This document shows positions 1 to 11,333 of a DNA stretch of 64,000 nucleotides, in pieces. Positions within the stretch are counted from its first letter, which is position 1; every line of letters begins with the position of its first letter. The stretch covers positions 1 to 64,000 of the forward strand of contig JXTC01000322.1 of assembly GCA_002914845.1 (NCBI GenBank), in the 5' to 3' direction. Under the pieces are notes generated by a model. It saw only the letters and a program-made list of their open reading frames with translations. It searched no databases and was not told the origin of the DNA. Both the position numbers and the translations under genes were made by a program. The DNA is from Trema orientale (Eukaryota > Streptophyta > Magnoliopsida > Rosales > Cannabaceae).

Positions 1-499
1 TCACTATAAATACCAACTAATGAAAATATATCTCCAAAAATTGTTTTTGAAATATAGTTATTTTTTTCTTTTTTATATATAAAAAATAATTTTAATTATT
101 TTCTATTTACTTTTTCTATCTATGTTTCCTTTAAAATTTAAACTTTTAAGGACAAAAGAAAAGATATGATTTTTTTTTTGAGTAAGCAATAATCACAGCT
201 ATAGTTGAAAAGAAAAAAAAAAAAGAAAAAGAAAAAGGATATTAGGGCTTCTTATAGCAATTAAAATTCCCCAAAGCCCCTTGAAAAATATTCACATGAG
301 ATGCACATGCACATTTAACAGCAAAGTTGATAGAAAAATGGTATAAAGGACTTAAGTGATACAAAATCGTAAGGTTTAGGACTCAAAACCTATGAAAAAA
401 AAAGGGGACTTAATCAATACACAAGGGAAAGGTTGGGGACCCTGGTGATATTAACCCAAAAAAATTCAAAAATTTGGGAATTGATATTTTGGTATATAC
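1..499. other. AT-rich non-coding DNA, probable intron
   Basis: No coding signal is visible on either strand. The stretch holds poly-A/poly-T tracts. Read on the minus strand it directly follows the splice-donor-like end of the helicase exon at 500 (CAG then GTATAT), so it is probably the start of an intron that leaves the window. The next helicase exon (ATP-binding Walker A part) was looked for here and not seen. Confidence 0.45.
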
Positions 500-785
500 C
501 TGAATATGTGAGGGGCGTTGAAAATGCAGCTTCCTAAGGCATTCAATCATGAAATCAGACTAGCTCTCATCTCTAAACGACTTTCTGCCAAAAAAGTCAG
601 AAGCAGTGACCAATTTGGTTCGTTGGTGGTTTGAATCTGGTGACTCATATTTCAAGTTCCATCCTCCGGGAGTGGGAAATAAACCCATTCCATTCCCACT
701 GCGTTTCTTATTCGAATATAGTTTTTGATATTCATCGTCATCATTATTATTATCAAATGGCAATGGTGGTTTTGTGTGTCGTTCT
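500..785 (-). pseudogene. DEAD-box RNA helicase (RH50-like) exon, N-terminal/Q-motif part, with in-frame stop
   Basis: Read on the minus strand, this piece starts after a polypyrimidine-AG acceptor-like site (TTTTTAAACAG near 786) and ends at a donor-like CAG/GTATAT at 500/499. The translation contains KLVTASDFFGRKSFRD, then SDFMIECLRKL and RPSHIQ. The F...RPSHIQ spacing and wording match the Q motif that opens the helicase core of plant DEAD-box proteins of the RH39/RH50 type, organellar or nucleolar RNA-processing helicases. The residues between the two blocks, normally like LGC, read E-S-stop: a TAG at 562-560 lies in frame. The upstream N-terminal exon and the downstream motor exons are not visible in the window. 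This is either a decayed gene copy or fragment, or a gene with a local sequence error; the rest of the exon is well preserved. Family assignment is from memory of the family motifs, not from a search. Confidence 0.5.
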
Positions 786-1783
786 CTGTTTAAAAATAAA
801 AATGTTTTTCAGTATGAAGTATGTGAACTTGCTAAACAGCACGGGTTATTTTTAAACCAAAATCTTATAAAGCAGCTAAACCTTTTGTACTTGTTCATAG
901 TGATAGTTAATAATAAAAATTTAGTGGATGTTACACATTTTTAAATCCATCTAAAAACTGGGCCTTTTTTTTAAGAAGATAAATATATTTTTGAGGATTT
1001 AGAAAGATCTCTAAGCTATTTGAGAAGCATGTATCTTTTTTCAAACTTCTAAGAATATTTTGCCAATTTAAACGTAATAAAATTTGAGAAGTTCTTTTGA
1101 AAAACTTAAGCTAATGCAAAGATGAAATATATACAATGTAATTAATATTCAGATACAAGAATAAATATATATCTTGGTTCCTAGTTAGAAATAGTATTGT
1201 ATTACTATTGTTTCTTTTTAAGCTTAGTTATATGAGTATGTCCATATGTATCCACTTGAAAATATGATTAACTTGAGTTAGGTTTTTGAGTTTAAACCTC
1301 TTCCTTACATATTTAAGTAGAATCATCAATATTAATAAAATATTTGTTATCTTAAAAATAAGAGTATATAAGATTGAAGACTTCGTAGGTGAACATCAAT
1401 ATATCAATCTTCGTCTTAAATAAATTACTATATCAATTTTTTATAGTAAGTATATTTGATAGACTACTATATATTGCATAATCAATTGATATATCTGAGC
1501 ACTTTGCTGTAATATTTAAAAAATGGATATTCAATATAGATGGCCCAAAATTCAGCTCTTTCGCTCAAAGCCTTAAGATCAGAAACTCCATCATAATTGG
1601 GAAGCCCAGTACGGTGAAATGACCCGATATTAAGGGAAATCAAGCAACTTGTTAATATATATATAGAGCCATAATCTATTAGGTATAATTTTTAATTATG
1701 TATAGGTAATTTGTTTTAGCGGTTAGATAATGGTAGATTATTATCTAACGACTACTATGATTTGAATAGTTAGAAATAAATAA
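786..1783. other. AT-rich intergenic or intronic DNA
   Basis: About 1 kb of AT-rich sequence between the helicase exon and the fold-back element. No convincing reading frame, RNA gene or repeat with defined ends was seen. It could be intron of the helicase-like gene, whose first exon was not found. Confidence 0.4.
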
Positions 1784-1792
1784 TAACAATAA

Positions 1793-2829
1793 GGCTTTTT
1801 AATACAAAAGCCCTCCGAACTCGAAACAAATTAATAAAATTAATCCTGAACTCAAATTTTTAAAATAAAACCCCCTGAAGTCTCTATTATTAGTTTTGTT
1901 AGAAAAAAAAAGTGTTTTTATTAGTTTTTTTTTTTTTTTTAAGTTTAAGTCCTCATTCTTTTATTTGTAGATTTTAGATCCTCATTCTTATATTTTAATT
2001 TTTGTTTCACATTAATTTCTTTTATTTTTTTCTGTCTAATAGTGCTGTTAATTAGCATTTGCTCAAAACATACTTATCTCAACAGGGGTAAAATTGAAAA
2101 TAAAGAGAAATTATTATTTTAAAAAAGAAAAAAGAAGAGTTGTGTTATCATTTTCGCTCAAGACGAATATAAGAAATTGAAAACTTTTATATGGTTCCAA
2201 TATAGATCTACTTTAGTCCAAGTATTAATATATCTAGAAAAGAGGTATATAAATATATTACCAATTTTATGGGACATATATTACCAATTTCATATTTGTT
2301 GTTCTAATTTTATGGGACATTTATTGCCAATTTTATAGGACATATATTGTCAAAATTTTATATGGTTCCAATATATATCTACTTTGGTCCAAGTATTTAT
2401 ATACTTATCTTCTAGATATATGAATATTTAGACCAAAGTAGATCCATATTGGAACTATATAAATTTTTCTTATTCCTTCTCTCTATCTTGAACGAAAACA
2501 ATAACCTAGCTTTTTTTACTTTTTTAAATAATAATTTCTCTTTGTTTCCAATTTTACCCCTGAGATGAGCATGTTTCGGGCAAGTTCTAATTCACGATAG
2601 TTTTGGACAGAAAAGATTAAAAAGAATTAAAGAAAAATATAAGAATGAATACCTAAAAGCCACAAATAAAAGAATGAGGACTTAACCATTAAAAAAATTA
2701 ATAGAAACACTCTTTTTTTCTAATAGAACTAATATTAGGGGACTTCAGGGAGTTTCGCTCTAAAACATTGAGTTCAGGATTAATTTTACTAAATTATTCC
2801 AAGTTTAAGGGGTTTTGTATTAAAAAGCC
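1793..2829. mobile_element. Fold-back non-autonomous Mutator-like element (MULE) with perfect 9-bp TSD
   Basis: A 1,037-bp element whose two halves are reverse complements of each other, with arms of roughly 450 bp. The left end GGCTTTTTAATACAAAAG is mirrored by TTTTGTATTAAAAAGCC at the right end. Pairing continues through a CTGAAGTC block, a poly-T block, a GGGGTAAAATTG block and a block reading GGTTCCAATATAG. The flanks are an exact 9-bp direct repeat, taacaataa, at 1784-1792 and 2830-2838. A 9-bp duplication is the signature of Mutator-superfamily insertion. There is no transposase frame, so movement would have needed a protein from elsewhere. The GGTTCCAATATxxATCTACTTT block is also repeated directly near the centre (about 2193 and 2371). 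Arms are visibly diverged, so it is not very recent. Confidence 0.85.
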
Positions 2830-3149
2830 TAACAATAAATACACATTACTTAATAATTTTCTCTCTTGATCTTTCTTCTTGAAAAGATGTGCATGATAAA
2901 AAATTTTTAAAAAAAAAAAACCTATTGGATTGGTGCCCATATATATGTATATATATGCTTGAAATTTATTTGCTTTCTATTGAGTAATGGTAGAAACACA
3001 CAAAATTTTCACACAAAAGTCACACACAATGATGTGGCATAATTATTTTTCTTTCTTTTTTTTTTGAGAACTTTTGTGTATGTTTATTTTTTTAATTTGG
3101 ATTTGGTAAATAACCATGTTTACATACTTGTATTTTAATGACTTTTTTA

Positions 3150-3810
3150 ATAGACAAATGTTATGAATGAAAATATAGCAAGTACATAAACTGATATACT
3201 AAGAGAAAAAATAAATGTACTACTTAAGCATAATTACCTGTTAGAAACTATACAATTCATCTTTTAAAATTTCATGGACTCATAACGATTAAGAAGTAGT
3301 TTAAAAACTTCTTAAGTAACAAATTGACAATAATTTTGTAGCAAATTATGGGTTTTAATGAGGGTAATAGTTATAATGTATAAAGATATACCACGTACAT
3401 AAATTAATATATCAAGAGAAAATACCAAATATACTACTTAAGGGTAATTTCCTGTTAATGGCCGTAAAGTTCATTTTCTGTAACTCTATAAAGGTTAAAA
3501 AATAGTTTAAAAATCTCTTAACTGAGAAATGACCATTAATTTACAGGAAATTACGAGTTTTGATGAGTTTAATAGTTAATAGTGTAAGAAGTGATAAATA
3601 TGAAAATATACTAAGTCTATAAATGGACATACTAAGAGAAAAAAATAAAATGTACTACTTAATTAGGGTGATTTCCCGTTAATGATTGTAAAATACATTT
3701 TTTGAAATTCCATAAAACTCATAAACGTTTAAAAAAAAAGAAGTGTAAAAGCCTCTTAACTAACTAATGGACATTAAATTATATAATAAAACGGGTTTTC
3801 ATGAGATCAC
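3150..3810. repeat. Diverged tandem repeat, three units of about 210 bp
   Basis: Three successive units begin near 3163, 3378 and 3598. Each contains, in order: an AAATATA-type start, 'taaatngacatactaagagaa', 'tactacttaa', 'tttcctgttaatg', a 'gtttaaaaa' block, 'cttaac', 'gacattaa' and a 'gggttttnatgag' end. Units differ by point changes and small indels. No coding capacity is seen. It could be a decayed satellite-like array or a locally duplicated piece of an older element. Confidence 0.7.
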
Positions 3811-3959
3811 TTTTGGTATATATGTTTATTGATTACTAACTGGGTCATTTGACTATATTCTTTGAGTTCGAGACATTTGTTGATTTTTAGGTACTTTTTT
3901 TAAACCAATCATCTAATAATATGGCCTCACTTTGAAAACACATAGGTGTTACCATAGAA

Positions 3960-4170
3960 TGAGACAACGGGTGGTTAAGGCCCTTGACTCAGGAGCCTAA
4001 GGTCATGAGTCCGAGTGGCCTCTACTGCGGTAGCAGTTCTATTGGGCGATCCACACATGAAGAATCCATAATAAAATACGGGTTGCCAAACTTCCCCGGT
4101 ATATAGAGAGATGCCTCTCTCCCCCTATAACCTTTCCATTATTTTTTTTTATAAAAAAAAAAAAAAAACA
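3960..4170 (+). mobile_element. tRNA-derived SINE with poly-T/poly-A tail
   Basis: The head carries a box A-like GTGGTTAAGGCCC (from 3971) and a box B-like GGTCATGAGTCCGAG (from 4001), about 30 bp apart as in an RNA polymerase III promoter. A body rich in ACTTCCCCGGTATATAGAGAGATG follows in plant SINE style, and then a long T run and A run at 4139-4168. No clean target duplication was found. The tRNA-like head together with body and tail is typical of plant tRNA-related SINEs; the subfamily is not assigned. Confidence 0.6.
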
Positions 4171-4226
4171 AAAGTGGTTAAGAACATGCCACTTACCTTT
4201 TATGTGTGAATTTTGTATGTCCATGT

Positions 4227-4835
4227 TGTTATGCGATCTTAAATCCGTATCAGTCAATGCTAGTAAAGGAAAGTCAACAATCAGGTTGCGCCAGGTCGTA
4301 TATGTGTTTTCTTGATTGAAATGCGACCTCCTTCGAATGAGACAGGTGCGACCAACATAAAAAGGAAACTAGTTCAAGTTTCATCAAATGGGTAATTTAT
4401 AAAGAAAGGGAAACAAGTTTCTGAATGAAGATCGACTAGTCATTCCATTTAAGTTATTACCCGATTATATTGTTACCCGAAATTGTATTTTATTATGTAG
4501 TTTCCTATTCAAAAGATTGGAAAACCTGAAGCCACCCTCACCTATATAAAGGGGGCTCAGTCTCATAATTTTGGATGAGGACAGTCGTATCCCACAAACA
4601 ATGGACTATATACTCTCTCTGTAATTCCTTCTTTGCTCTCACCTTGAGACTTAGAGGAACTCTTATAATTCTCCAAAAAATAGTGAAGAACAGTAGACGT
4701 AAGCTCATCTTTTTTGGAGCTGAAACACTATAAAATACTTGTCTCCTTATTTACTTTGCTTTATCAATTCTTTTCACACACAAGCCACATCTCACAATTT
4801 AATTAAATTCATTATTGACAAAACCTCCGTCAACA
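4227..4835 (+). repeat. 5' LTR of the Tat/Retand element
   Basis: A 609-bp direct repeat of 14744-15351 bounded by TGTTATG and GTCAACA. A CTATATAAAGGGGG TATA-like motif near 4552 followed by a GAGGACAG start-like region fits an LTR promoter. The A-rich R/U5-like part ends just before the primer binding site. Confidence 0.92.
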
Positions 4836-4836
4836 A

Positions 4837-4854
4837 TTGGCGCTAGAAGGAAGG
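4837..4854 (+). promoter_or_regulatory. Primer binding site
   Basis: TTGGCGCTAGAAGGAAGG lies one base after the LTR end. TGGCGC-type primer sites (not the initiator-Met TGGTATCAG type) are characteristic of Tat-lineage elements, which use tRNAs other than initiator methionine. The exact tRNA is not determined. Confidence 0.7.
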
Positions 4855-4893
4855 CTATTCTAGCAAAGAGTTTGTCAATTTCGCTTCTTCAAT

Positions 4894-6650
4894 AATGACA
4901 AATACCAGGAACACTACCAGAAATGCTAGAGTCAGCCAAAGTCAACCTCAAAGTGCTACTGCTGCACAGGTCGATCCTACTCAAGATCAACCTGCCGTGA
5001 CAACACCAGGGGAAAACATGGTTCAGAGACAAGATTGCATGGAGGATGCACTGGTGAACCTTTAACAAATCACTAATCAGATTAATGATTCTCTACGACG
5101 ACTTGCTAAAGGACAGATGGTGACTCCACCACAACAAGAACGCCTTAGAGATCGTCCTGTTCGACAACCTGAGAGAGGAATTCAGATCCGAGAGGCAGGG
5201 GATCGCGACCAACCTAGAACCCAACAGGAGCGTCGTATAGATTGCACCTCCAAGGGGAAAGGCAAGGTTGCAGACATACCACAAGAATCTGGTATTGGGA
5301 GTTCGAGCACTGATCGTGATCGTGGACAACCTTCTCGAAGAGCGACCATCAATCGTGATCGCTTGAGCAATGAGCAAAATCGTCAATCGAGGAGAGTCTT
5401 CGAAAGGATTAGCAGGGAGCCAAGGTGGAATCTTGTAGACCTGAGACAACACTTGGAACAGCAACGTAGTCATGAGCAGTCTACATTGCATCATAACGAC
5501 AGAAGTCGATCTCATCACACTATTACAATGGAATCCTCGCAAAAGTCACAACAGATCCTGCCTGATCAACACGCCTTATGTCACGATAATAACGACCAAA
5601 GGCTACCCTTGCCACCAAATAATGCTCTTCCTCCAAACATCGATGTTCATAACTTGAGGATCACATTAGATGCGCTTGCTGGCTGGGATGATGAACTTGC
5701 TGATGGGTATCGTCAATCGCCATTCAACGAGGAAGTTTGACCCGCTGCCTTACCTGCTGGATTCAAACTTCTCAACATAAACACTTTTGATGGGAAAACT
5801 GATCCACAGGATCATATAGATCGCTTCAATGACCTGATGGAACTCCATCGTGTCGATGATCTCGCACATTGTAGATGTTTTGCTGTAACTCTCACAGGAG
5901 CAGTGAAGAAGTGGTTTCGAGGGCTCCAGCCTGGATCGATCTCGTCTTGGCAACAACTTCAGACTGCGTTCTTGAGGCAATTTCAGGCTGCAAAAAATTT
6001 CACCGTTCGACTAATTAGCCTGTCTTCTATTCGACAAGGTCCAGAAGAAACTCTGCGATCTTATCTTAATCACTTTACCTCAGAGTTAGCAAAAGTTAGC
6101 ATCCCGCTTGAAGGAGGAGTCTTAACTCTGATGATGGCTGGAGTGCGAGCCAAAACTAAACTCTAGGAAGAGTTACTTGAACGAGAATGCAGAACTCTCG
6201 AGGACTTCTATCGACATGTTGGTCGGCATCTGAGGGTAGAATCTTCACGCGAAAATCTTCATAAAACAAAGGGAGGTAAAGGTGAGATTAAAGATGCGAC
6301 CACGACCAATAACAATAATAATTACAAGAAGTTAAACAAGAGAAAAAACGAGCAGCCGGCTGAGAAACAGCCCGAATTAAAGAAACAGGAGATTCCAAAA
6401 GCTCCTATGAGGTTCAACAATTATACTGAGCTAAGTGCACCCATAGATCATATCTATGCGGTCAAAAATCAGTAGGAGCGATATCGTCAACCAGAATCAA
6501 TTAAACGAGAAAGAGCAAAACGTGATCCAAACAAGTTCTGCCGGTATCACAATGATATTGGACATGACACCAATAATTGCTACGCCCTAAAGGATGAGAT
6601 CAAAAGATTAATTAGAGTGGGACGACTACGGCAATACACCCAGTAAAACA
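4894..6650 (+). mobile_element. Gag region of the Tat/Retand element
   Basis: It starts at an ATG at 4894 with MTNTRNTTRNARVSQ. The capsid-like part (5780-6160) contains FDGKTDPQDHIDRF and KWFRGLQPGSI, typical of plant Gypsy gag. Near 6535-6620 a cysteine/histidine block CRYHNDIGHDTNNC followed by LKDEIKRLI is the Tat-type knuckle. The reading frame is broken. Confidence 0.85.
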
Positions 6651-6879
6651 ATGAAAGGCGAGAAGAAAACCAACAGCGACCTCCTGAAATTCAGCGCGAA
6701 GTGCGAACTATTTTTAGAGGACCGCATGTTGGTGGAGACTCGAAGATGGTGCAAGATAGGTATGCACGAAAAGCTCGATAACAGCCATTGACCAATGTCA
6801 TGCACTTAGAGCAGCGACCATAAAAGCTTCTACGGGTACTGGATATGGACATTACTTTCACAGAGTAGGATGCAAGGAA

Positions 6880-7290
6880 GGTCCATTACCCGCACAATGA
6901 TGCATTAGTCATAAAAATCAATTGTGAGAGCACACAATAATGGCGAGTATTAGTCGATAAAGGAAGTGCTGTCGACATTCTATATTATGACGCCTTCAAG
7001 AAGATGGAGTTGAGTGACAATGACTTGAAACCTGTTGTCACTCCACTCTACAGATTTACTGGAGATAGCATAATGCCTAGGGGCATGATTGAGTTGATGG
7101 TTAATGTTGGAACTTATCCTAGAGTTTCAACAGTAATGACTCAACTTTTGGTTGTAGATTGCTCCTCTGCATTTAACGCTGTACTAGAAAGACCAACACT
7201 TAGGGAACTTCGAGCTGTTACTTCAATTTATCATCTCGCCATAAAGTTCCCAACACAGCACGGAGTAGGCGAAGTGCGAGGCAACTAATA
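6880..7290 (+). mobile_element. Protease region of the Tat/Retand element
   Basis: Contains VDKGSAVDILYYDAF, where the DKGS corresponds to the usual D-(T/S)-G aspartic-protease loop as written in Tat-lineage elements. It is followed by the conserved GTYPRVSTVMTQLLVVD and FNAVLERPTLREL stretch. Part of a broken polyprotein. Confidence 0.8.
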
Positions 7291-7439
7291 CGACGTACAG
7301 ACCTGTTATAATAATCTCGCAGCAAAAGACATTACACCTCGCACAATGATGGTCCATCTACAAGGTGAAACATCAACCAAAGCATCAATCGAAGAGCTCG
7401 ACCCTCGAGAAATCGATGGAGCGGTCAAAACTGGACCAT

Positions 7440-8320
7440 AGAAGACTTGGAAGATTTTTCAATTGATGAGTCTTTGAAAGTGTTAAAAATCGGAGCGAAG
7501 CTTCAGGAACCCGTGCAAGCTACAATAGTCGCTTTTCTAAAGTCAAACTTGGATATCTTCGCATGGCAACATTCGGATATGGTGGGAATTGATCCGGATG
7601 TTATATGTCATCGCCTCAACATAGATACAACAAAAAAGCCCGTGCGACAGAAAAGAAGAGCAATGGATCCAGAATACTACGTCGCATTAAAGGAAGAGGT
7701 GGACAAGCTGCTCGAAATTGGGTTTATCAGGTAATCTTTTTATCCGAACTAGCTCGCAAACCCAGTTTTGGTAAAAAAATCTAACGGGATATGGAGAACA
7801 TGCATCGATTTTACTGATCTCAACAAGGCGTGCCCAAAAGATAGTTTCCCACTTCCAAGAATCGACCAGCTTGTAGATGCGATGTCGGGACATGAGCTCT
7901 TAAGCTTTGTGGATGCATATTCTGGATTCAACCAGATCCTGATGAACGAGTTAGATGAGGAGCATACTTCGTTTATTACTGATCGAGGACTGTATTGCTA
8001 CAAAAAGATGCCCTTCGGACTCATCAACGCAGGAGCAACTTATCAGCGTCTTGTCAATATGATGTTTGCAAAACAAATTAGCAAGACAATGGAGGTATAC
8101 GTTGATGACATGTTGGTGAAGTCGAAGAAGACTGAAGATCACATCAAACATCTTGATGAGATGTTCAAAATTCTTCGAAAATATCAGATGAAGCTGAATC
8201 CCTAAAAATGTGCATTTGGTGTAGGATCTGGGAAATTTCTGGGATTCATAGTTAACCAGCGAGGTATTGAAGCTAACTCCCAGAACATACAAGCAGTCAT
8301 TGACATGTAGTCTCCTTGCA
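7440..8320 (+). mobile_element. Reverse transcriptase region of the Tat/Retand element
   Basis: RT landmarks in order: IGFIR, the CIDFTDLNKACPKD block, PRIDQLVDAM, SFVDAYSGFNQI, MPFGLINAGATYQR and the catalytic YVDDMLVKS near 8098. The LNKACPKD and YVDD wording is diagnostic for the Tat lineage. Confidence 0.9.
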
Positions 8321-8329
8321 AACCAAAAG

Positions 8330-9400
8330 ACGTGCAGAGCCTGGCGGGAAGAGTGGCCGCACTAAGTTGTTTTGTATCCAGATCAACTGACAAATGCCAA
8401 CCATTCTTCGAAGTGCTGAAAGGATCGAAGAAGTTTGAGTGGACCGAGAAGTGTGAACAGGCGTTCCAAGAGTTAAATAAATACCTGGATTCTCCTCCAC
8501 TCTTATCGAAGCCAAAGCTGGGGGAAAATTTATACTTGTATCTCGCTGTTTCTAAATATGCGACAAGTGCTGCATTAATTCGAGAAGAAGAGAATATACA
8601 GCGACCAGTCTATTACGTAAATAAGAGACTACTTGATGTAGAAACGAGGTATCCATTGATGGAGAAGTTGGTATTAGCACTTGTCATCACATCTAGGAAG
8701 CTTCGATCTTATTTCCATGCACACTCCATTGAAGTTTTCACAAACTTCCCATTAAAGTAGGTGTTACAAAAGCCCGAGGCTTCAGGACGACTACTCAAGT
8801 GGGCAACAGAGTTGAGTCAATTTGACATCAATTTTCGACCTCACACTGCAATCAAAGACTGTGGAAACTCTACGTCGATAGATCGTCAAATGATAATGGG
8901 GCTGGTGCAGGCATGATGCTAATCAGTCCAGAAGGACATAATATTCATTGTGCACTTCGGTTCAGATTTCTAGTATCAAATAATAAGGCAGAATATGAAG
9001 CGCTAATAGCTGGACTCAAGCTCGCACAGGAGATGAAGGTCAAATAATTGAGGTATACAGTGACTCTCAGCTGGTCGTTTATCAAGTGATGGGCGATTAT
9101 CAAGCAAGAGGAAGAAGAACGCTAGCTTATTTACAGGAGGTGCAACGACTGTTCTCAGCATTTACCGCCTACAGCATTCAACTTCTTCCTCACATTAAGA
9201 ATACTCAGGCTGATGCCCTAGTCAAGCTTACTTCGACGAAAGATGCAGAATTATTAAAGTTGGTTCCTGTTGAATTCCTCGCAAAACTAAGTATCGAAGC
9301 GGAGCCTCAAGTAACTATGCCAGTCCACCAGAAACCTTCATGGATGAATCTTATAATGAAGTATCCACAAGATGGCGATCTTCCTGAAAATAAAGACAAC
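8330..9400 (+). mobile_element. RNase H regions of the Tat/Retand element
   Basis: The first part (8332-8760) carries LAGRVAALSCFVSRSTDK and the classic LYLYLAVSKYATSAALI connection domain. The second part (8860-9260) resembles an additional archaeal-type RNase H (NNKAEYEALIAGL near 8985, later DALVKLTS), a dual arrangement known in Tat elements. Confidence 0.75.
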
Positions 9401-9419
9401 GCAAAGTGACTTTGCATGA

Positions 9420-10576
9420 AGGCAGCTCGCTATATCATCTATGATGAAAAACTGTATCGAAGAAGTTTCAGCTCGCTATTATTGTTATGTACTGATGAAG
9501 AATAAGCACACTACATTATGAAGGAGATTCATGAAGGGATATGCGGAAATCATTCTGGGGGGCAGGCACTTGTGAACAAGGTTCTCAGACAAGGTTATTT
9601 TTGGCCTACTATGAAGAAGGATGCAATAGAATTCACTTGAAAATGTGACAAATGTTAGCGATTTACAACTATTCCTCGAATGCCTCCTGTCTCTTTAACT
9701 TCAATGACTAGTCTATAGCCGTTCACAGTTTAGGGAATAGATATTATCGGAATGCTCCCATTAGCACGTGGTGTATTGAAGTATGCAGTGGTCGCAGTTG
9801 ATTATTTCACTAAATAAACAGAAGCTGAAGCTTTAAGTACCATTTCTGCGAAGAAAATGATAGATTTTGTTTACAAGTCTATAATCTGTCATTATGGTAT
9901 ATCACATACTATAATCTCTGATAACGGAAAATAATTCGACTACGATGAGTTTCGTAACTTTTGTGATAACTTAGGTATCAAGAAAAGCTTCTCTGTAGTC
10001 ATCCATCCACAAGCCAATAGTCAGGTCGAAGCCATAAATAAGATATTTAAACAAAACCTGAAGACAAAGCTGGAAGAGCATAAAGGAGCCTGGCCAGAGG
10101 TACTTCCCGAAGTATTATGGGCTTATCGCACCACTCAACGAACCACTACTGGGGAGAGTCCATTCTCTTTAGCTTATGGGTACGAAGCGATCGTATCTGT
10201 AGAAATTGGTGTGAGCTCTCTACGACGATCTACTTATGAGCAAGCTCAGAACAATGCATTGATGAGGATTGAACTCGATCTTTTGGAAGAAAGGCACGAG
10301 CGGTCTCAACTACGGATCGCATCATACCAACGGCGCACTGCTCGATATTATAATTCTAAAGTAAAAAATAGAGAATTTGAGGTTGGTGATCTTGTTCTTC
10401 GACAAGTTCTACCTAACACTAAAGAGCATGGTGCTGGAGTATTTGGGCCTTCTTGGGAAGGACCATATGTTATTGATGCCATCATTCGACCTGGGACTTA
10501 TAAGCTAGCTCGCACTGGAGGGCAAAAAATCGAGCATGCATGGAATGCAGAGCAACTTCGGCACTATTATCAGTAA
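9420..10576 (+). mobile_element. Integrase region of the Tat/Retand element
   Basis: It begins with an H-H-C-C zinc-binding part (GNHSGGQALVNKVL, then KCDKC). The core contains DIIGMLPLARG, then AVDYFTK, IISDNGK and INKIFKQNLKTKLEEHKGAW, and the C-terminal part has GDLVLRQVLPNTKEHGAG and GTYKLARTGG. It ends near a TAA at 10574. Broken. Confidence 0.88.
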
Positions 10577-11333
10577 ATCTTCATGTTTATATTCATAGAT
10601 CTTAAAAGAAGGCCTGGGAGGTATCTTGTTATCCATCGGAATTCATCAATAAAGATACAATTTCTTGAATCACTATTTTATCATCACATTACCCCTTCAT
10701 ATTTCGTTCAACTTTTATAGTTTTATGGCAGTCTTCGAATATCATAAAACTCGGGGGGCAGTACGATCAGATCGTCTTCTCCTACTCGTTTCCTAAGGAA
10801 CTATGCAAAATATTCATTTAGAGGGGTTAGAATTTTAAATCATCGAATTTCTAAAAATTTCTTAAAATCTTAGGATTTTGTCCTTGCTTCATGCCATTAA
10901 ATGTCGTATTACGCAATTTCCCTTCTCGAACAGCAAAGTAACTAAGCAAAACGTTCATTGTTCGATTTGATATATTGCTATATTATATTTTGACATGGAA
11001 CTTTTGAAAATCAAATATTGAGTTTGCATCACTCAGGCTCGTTGATTTTCTTAAGCAACCTAACATATCCTAATACTTAAAATCCGTTTTAAGTTAGTTG
11101 GATTCGAATCGCAATAGCATACCGATCAGTCACTTAGTGACTGACTACTTAGTTAAATTATGCACATTTATATTATTTATGCGATGTGAACTTTGCTTTC
11201 ATTTTGCAGGAATAAAAAGTTCGATTGAAGAAATTACGTAAATATAAATTAAGCGAGCAATATATATTACAAAAATAAACGGGATATGCCCGCATTTGTC
11301 TTAAATATTACAAAATTATAAAAAGTATATAAG
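10577..11333. other. Non-coding spacer inside the Tat/Retand element
   Basis: About 750 bp between the end of integrase and the antisense gene, AT-rich, with no reading frame worth naming. Spacers between pol and the 3' LTR are usual in Tat elements. Confidence 0.6.

Noticed and set aside
631-855. 74-residue plus-strand frame overlapping the helicase exon
   Set aside because: The minus strand has splice-like borders and family motifs; the plus frame is hydrophobic noise from the complementary strand.
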